A stretch of 64,000 bases of DNA. It comes from CAZKCI01 sp964551475 (GTDB taxonomy: Bacteria > Auribacterota > Erginobacteria > Erginobacterales > CAZKCI01). The notes below the pieces were generated by a model. That model had not been told where the DNA came from. It saw only the letters and a program-made list of their open reading frames with translations, and did not search any database. Of this stretch, positions 61,208 to 64,000 are shown piece by piece; the first letter of the stretch is position 1, and each line of letters begins with the position of its first letter. Location: the NCBI GenBank assembly GCA_964551475.1, contig CAZKCI010000121.1, positions 1-64,000 on the forward strand. The letters are read 5' to 3'. A program made the translations under genes and the position numbers.

Positions 61208-62929
61208 TCAGGGTTCTATCCTCGCCATCCTCTCCGGGGCGGTCACGCCCATGATCCCGAGCCCCTCGGCGATCACCGCCCGCACCGCCCAGGAAAGGGC
61301 GAGGCGGGCGAGAGTCACCGCCTTCTCTTCCCCGATCACCCTTTGCCGGTTGTAATAATTATGGAAGGCCCCCGCCAGTTCCTCCAGATAGCTGGGGAGG
61401 AGATGGGGCTGGAAGGAGGCGGCGGCCTGGCGCACCAGCTCGGGGAAGGCGAGGACGAGCTTGATCACCTCCATCTCCTCGGGGAGAACCAGGGGAGAGA
61501 GATCCGCCGAGCCGGGATCGGCGAGATCCTCCCCTCCCCCATCCCGATGCTTGCGGAAGATGGAGCAGACGCGGGCGTGGGCGTACTGGACGTAATAGAC
61601 GGGGTTGTCCGGGGACTGCTTCTTGGCCAGCTCCAGGTCGAAATCGAGGGGGGACTCCTTGCGCCGGCGGACGAAGAAATAGCGGGCGGCGTCGGTGCCC
61701 ACGTCCGCCATCACCTCGCTCAGGGCGACGAACTGGCCGGCCCGGGTGGACATCCGGACCTCCTCCTTCCCCTGGAAAAGCTTGACCAGCTGCACGATGA
61801 TCACGTTGAGCCGCTCCGGATCGCGGCCGAGTGCCTGGAGCGCCCCCTTCAGGCGGACGATGTGCCCATGATGGTCCGGGCCCCAGAAGTCGATCAGGAG
61901 ATCGAAGCCGCGGGCGAGCTTGCGGACATGATAGGCGATGTCGGAGGCAAAGTAGGTGAGGTCGCCCCCGGTCTTGGTCAGCACCCGGTCCTCCTGGTCG
62001 CCATGGGAGGTGGAGCGGAACCAGAGGGCGTCGTCCCGCCGGTAGGTCTCCCCCCGCCGGTCGAGTTCGGCCAGAACAGAGGCCACCGCGCCGGAGGCGA
62101 CCAGCTCCTTCTCGCTGATCCAGGAGTCCATCCGGACGCGGAAACCGGCGAGCTCGGAACGGTTGAGAGCGAGAAGCTCGTCCATGGCGAACTGGGTGCA
62201 GAAATCCAGCGCCGCTTCCTCGGGCAGATCGGAGAGCGCCCGATCCCTTCCCGGAAGAGGGCCGGCCGGGATCTTCTTCGCCACGTCGATCAGGTACTCT
62301 CCCCGGTAGTGGTCCTTCGTGAACTCCGCCGTTTTTCCCCGGAGCTCCTGCCATCGAAGATAGAGCGACTGGCCCAGGTTCCGCATCTGGCGGCCGCGGT
62401 CGTTCAAATAATACTCCCGCGTCACCCGGAAACCCGCCTTGATGAGGAGGCTGGCCAGCGTGTCTCCCACCGCCGCCTGGCGTCCGTGGGCGACGGTCAG
62501 CGGGCCGGTGGGGTTGGCGCTGACAAATTCCAGGAGGACGCTGCGTCCCTTCCCCTCATCGCTCTCCCCGAAACGGCCGGAGCGGGAAAAGACGGCGCGC
62601 AGAGCCTGCTGGAAGGCGCGGGGGGCGAGGCGGAAGTTGAGGAACCCCTTTTTCGGATCGGCTTCGACGGCCCGGACCGGATAGCGGTCCTTCTCCGGCC
62701 GAGTGTTGATGATCTCGGACAAGACGGCGGCGATGGCGGCGGGCGGGCGGCGGAGGGGGGCGGCCAGACGCATGGCGACGTTGCTGGCGAGATCCCCGTG
62801 CGACCGGTCGCGGGGAGGCTCCAGCACGACGGCGGGCAGGTCGGCTTCCGGCAGGCTGCCCTTTTTCACCGCTTCCCGGAAAGCCTCCCCGACGAGTCCG
62901 GCGATCTTCTGTCGAATCTCGGGCGTCAC
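61208..62929 (-). CDS. argS: Arginyl-tRNA synthetase
   Basis: 573 residues from the chosen GTG (62929). Class I: SANPTGPLTVAHGR stands for the HIGH region (HVGH replaced by TVAH), with YYLNDRGRQMRNLG, DFWGPDHHGHIVRL, MSTRAGQFVAL and the anticodon-binding domain in YVQYAHARVCSI and ending GIMGVTAPERMARIE. No ATG exists near the N-terminus. GTG 62929 is preceded by AGGAACAGGATC and fits the family N-terminus (EIRQKIAGLVGEAF); GTG 62971 is the alternative. A GTGGGAGCG element lies upstream. Confidence 0.92.
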   Translation of the reverse strand: MTPEIRQKIAGLVGEAFREAVKKGSLPEADLPAVVLEPPRDRSHGDLASNVAMRLAAPLRRPPAAIAAVLSEIINTRPEKDRYPVRAVEADPKKGFLNFRLAPRAFQQALRAVFSRSGRFGESDEGKGRSVLLEFVSANPTGPLTVAHGRQAAVGDTLASLLIKAGFRVTREYYLNDRGRQMRNLGQSLYLRWQELRGKTAEFTKDHYRGEYLIDVAKKIPAGPLPGRDRALSDLPEEAALDFCTQFAMDELLALNRSELAGFRVRMDSWISEKELVASGAVASVLAELDRRGETYRRDDALWFRSTSHGDQEDRVLTKTGGDLTYFASDIAYHVRKLARGFDLLIDFWGPDHHGHIVRLKGALQALGRDPERLNVIIVQLVKLFQGKEEVRMSTRAGQFVALSEVMADVGTDAARYFFVRRRKESPLDFDLELAKKQSPDNPVYYVQYAHARVCSIFRKHRDGGGEDLADPGSADLSPLVLPEEMEVIKLVLAFPELVRQAAASFQPHLLPSYLEELAGAFHNYYNRQRVIGEEKAVTLARLALSWAVRAVIAEGLGIMGVTAPERMARIEP

Positions 62930-62981
62930 GATCCTGTTCCTGGGGACATCTGGATCTAGGGGATATCCCACTCGTTCGATG

Positions 62982-63086
62982 GTGGGAGCGACATTCTTGC
63001 CTGCCCCGATAGTCCCGGCAGAAGTGCGGGACTATCGGGGTCGCGATCCGAGTCAACCTGGATCGGGGCGAGACGCCCCTCCCACA
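62982..63086. repeat. GTGGGAGCGACATTC element with nested palindrome (second copy)
   Basis: Nearly identical to 41531-41636, including the ~42-bp insert CCTGCCCCGATAGTCCC...GGGACTATCGGGG. The insert sits between ACATTCTTG and TCGCGATCC, which are adjacent in the simple form at 39525-39588. Confidence 0.9.
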
Positions 63087-63094
63087 TATGGACG

Positions 63095-63143
63095 AAACAG
63101 CGATCAGTTACCGATCACTGCTCACTTCAGTTTCAGTTACTGC
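63095..63143. repeat. Word repeat ATCAGTTACCGATCACTG
   Basis: Copies of ATCAGTTA/CAGTTACTG abut the rsfS stop codon. Related to 27549-27575 and 54838-54868. Confidence 0.6.
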
Positions 63144-63527
63144 TTACTTTAGCTTGGGCGCGTCTCCCCAGAGCGTCTCCAGGGAGTAGAAGGAGCGGAC
63201 GGCGGGAAGAAAAACGTGGATGAAGACGTCCCCGCAGTCCATCACCACCCAGCGGCCGGCGCGGAGACCCTCCATGCCCAGGACGGGGATGCCGGCCTTT
63301 TCCAGGCTCTCCTCGATCGCGCGGGCGATCGCCTCCGCCTGCCGTTCATTATGCGCGGTGCAGATAAAAAAGACATCGGCGAGAGGAGTGATCGCGCGCA
63401 TATCCAGCGCCACGATATCCTCCGCCTTCTTCTCTTCCGCCGCCGCCCGGGCGATCCGGACGGTCTCCCGCGCGGGCCAGGTCCGTTTCCGGACGGGCGC
63501 CTTTCTCGTCTTCTTCGTGTTTTTCAT
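63144..63527 (-). CDS. rsfS: Ribosomal silencing factor
   Basis: 127 residues. It binds L14 of the 50S subunit and blocks subunit joining in starvation. Family marks: EDIVALDMRAITPLADVFFI, HNERQAEAIARAIEESL, GLRAGRWVVMDCGDVFIHVF and FYSLETLWGDAP. A basic N-terminal extension (KKTRKAPVRKRT) precedes the core. AAGGA lies 5 nt before the ATG. It follows nadD by 8 nt, the usual gene pair. Confidence 0.94.
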   Translation of the reverse strand: MKNTKKTRKAPVRKRTWPARETVRIARAAAEEKKAEDIVALDMRAITPLADVFFICTAHNERQAEAIARAIEESLEKAGIPVLGMEGLRAGRWVVMDCGDVFIHVFLPAVRSFYSLETLWGDAPKLK

Positions 63528-63535
63528 GGGTATCC

Positions 63536-64000
63536 TTATTTAATCACGAATCCCGGCCGACTTGAACGATAAATCCCCTTCCGGTCGATATAGCGCGCTA
63601 CGGCCGGGGGGACGAAACCGCCCAGCCCCAGCCCCCGGCGCGCCCGATCCCGGACAGAGCTCGAGGAGACGGGGATCGTGAGCTTCAAGAGATTGCCCGC
63701 GCCGGGGAGGATGATCCTGCCCGCCCAGACGGCGCTTTCTCCCTTGATCAAGCGCAGCGAGTATCCGGGGCGGGTGACGACGATGAAACGGGCCAGGCGG
63801 ACCAGTTCGCCGATCCTTTTCCAGGAAGCGATCTCCTTCAGGTTGTCGGCCCCGATGATCAGGTGCAACTCCGCCCGCGGGAATCTTTGTCTCAGATCCC
63901 GGACCGTCCGGAAAGTGTAGGACCTCCCGCCCCGGGCGATCTCCAGCCCGGAGAGGGAGAATTTTTTCTTGCCGCGCAGGGCCAGGCGAAGCATCGCCAT
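63536..64000 (-). CDS. nadD: Nicotinate-nucleotide adenylyltransferase, C-terminal part (cut by window edge)
   Basis: 154 visible residues; the N-terminal part, with the GxFNPxHxGH motif, lies off the right edge. Marks of NadD: LHLIIGADNLKEIASWKRIG, FIVVTRPGY and IPVSSSSVRDRARRG (the ISSTxIR motif), near the C-terminus. It makes deamido-NAD in NAD synthesis. Stop is followed by rsfS. Confidence 0.92.
   Translation of the reverse strand: MAMLRLALRGKKKFSLSGLEIARGGRSYTFRTVRDLRQRFPRAELHLIIGADNLKEIASWKRIGELVRLARFIVVTRPGYSLRLIKGESAVWAGRIILPGAGNLLKLTIPVSSSSVRDRARRGLGLGGFVPPAVARYIDRKGIYRSSRPGFVIK

Noticed and set aside
59938..62959. Two long plus-strand open frames over the aminotransferase and argS
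   Set aside because: Shadows of two clear minus-strand enzymes.

Overview
The window is a GC-rich bacterial chromosome segment (GC roughly in the mid-60s by eye, not computed) from what is probably an uncultured anaerobe. The pointers are an energy-converting [NiFe]-hydrogenase controlled by Rex, a dockerin-bearing putative glycoside hydrolase next to a cohesin-like protein, secreted proteins with FG-GAP-like repeats (core NGDGT..FRP..GLWAIR), and intergenic DNA packed with many kinds of short repeats. This resembles candidate phyla of the Omnitrophota/Auribacterota type. That is an inference from gene content only; the intact 16S gene at 4595-6174 could settle it.

Layout. 1-600: partial efp and a small ABM-domain protein. 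685-6370: one complete rRNA operon on the minus strand (16S, tRNA-Ile, tRNA-Ala, 23S, 5S) with promoter, two boxA sites, both processing stems and a terminator. 6391-11146: tyrS, rpsA, a secreted nuclease and an FmdB zinc ribbon. 11487-16938: a YfhO-type membrane protein, a second large membrane protein, a CDF-like transporter with an altered metal site, and a lipoprotein. 17143-28992: an SBBP/FG-GAP secreted protein behind a palindromic operator, nfeD-floA, a small membrane protein, an RlmD/TrmA methyltransferase overlapping a hybrid histidine kinase, and the dockerin/cohesin-like pair. 29093-33954: a pst phosphate locus with two binding proteins and a ribbon-helix-helix protein. 34057-47972: the centrepiece, a minus-strand run of rex, a HydB/HydG-like electron-transfer pair, a ferredoxin, Nuo-like H, B, C and D subunits (the D subunit keeps all four NiFe cysteines), an apparently complete set of Mrp antiporter-like subunits, a NuoI-like ferredoxin and a maturation protease. 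48168-51870: an L,D-transpeptidase lipoprotein, an unknown protein, a Spy-like protein and an unknown membrane protein. 51871-53738: a REP-associated tyrosine transposase (RAYT) between two 5-unit arrays of 80-bp palindromic repeats. 53739-64000: a site-2 protease, leuS, a DUF2284 protein, nfo, an aminotransferase, argS, rsfS and partial nadD.

How it fits together. The hydrogenase locus probably oxidises reduced ferredoxin, and perhaps NAD(P)H through the HydBG-like module, makes H2, and couples this to ion pumping through the Mrp module. Rex senses NADH/NAD+, and a Rex-box-like site lies next to a good promoter directly upstream of rex. The locus also encodes a HycI-like protease suited to the cleavable tail on the large subunit.

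Intergenic space is unusually rich in repeats of three kinds: (i) short-word repeats of about 9-11 nt period, in at least nine unrelated words, that start at or inside stop codons; (ii) palindromic elements beginning GTGGGAGCG or TAGGCCCGC, the first with a nested palindrome insertion in two copies; (iii) the RAYT-linked 80-bp arrays.
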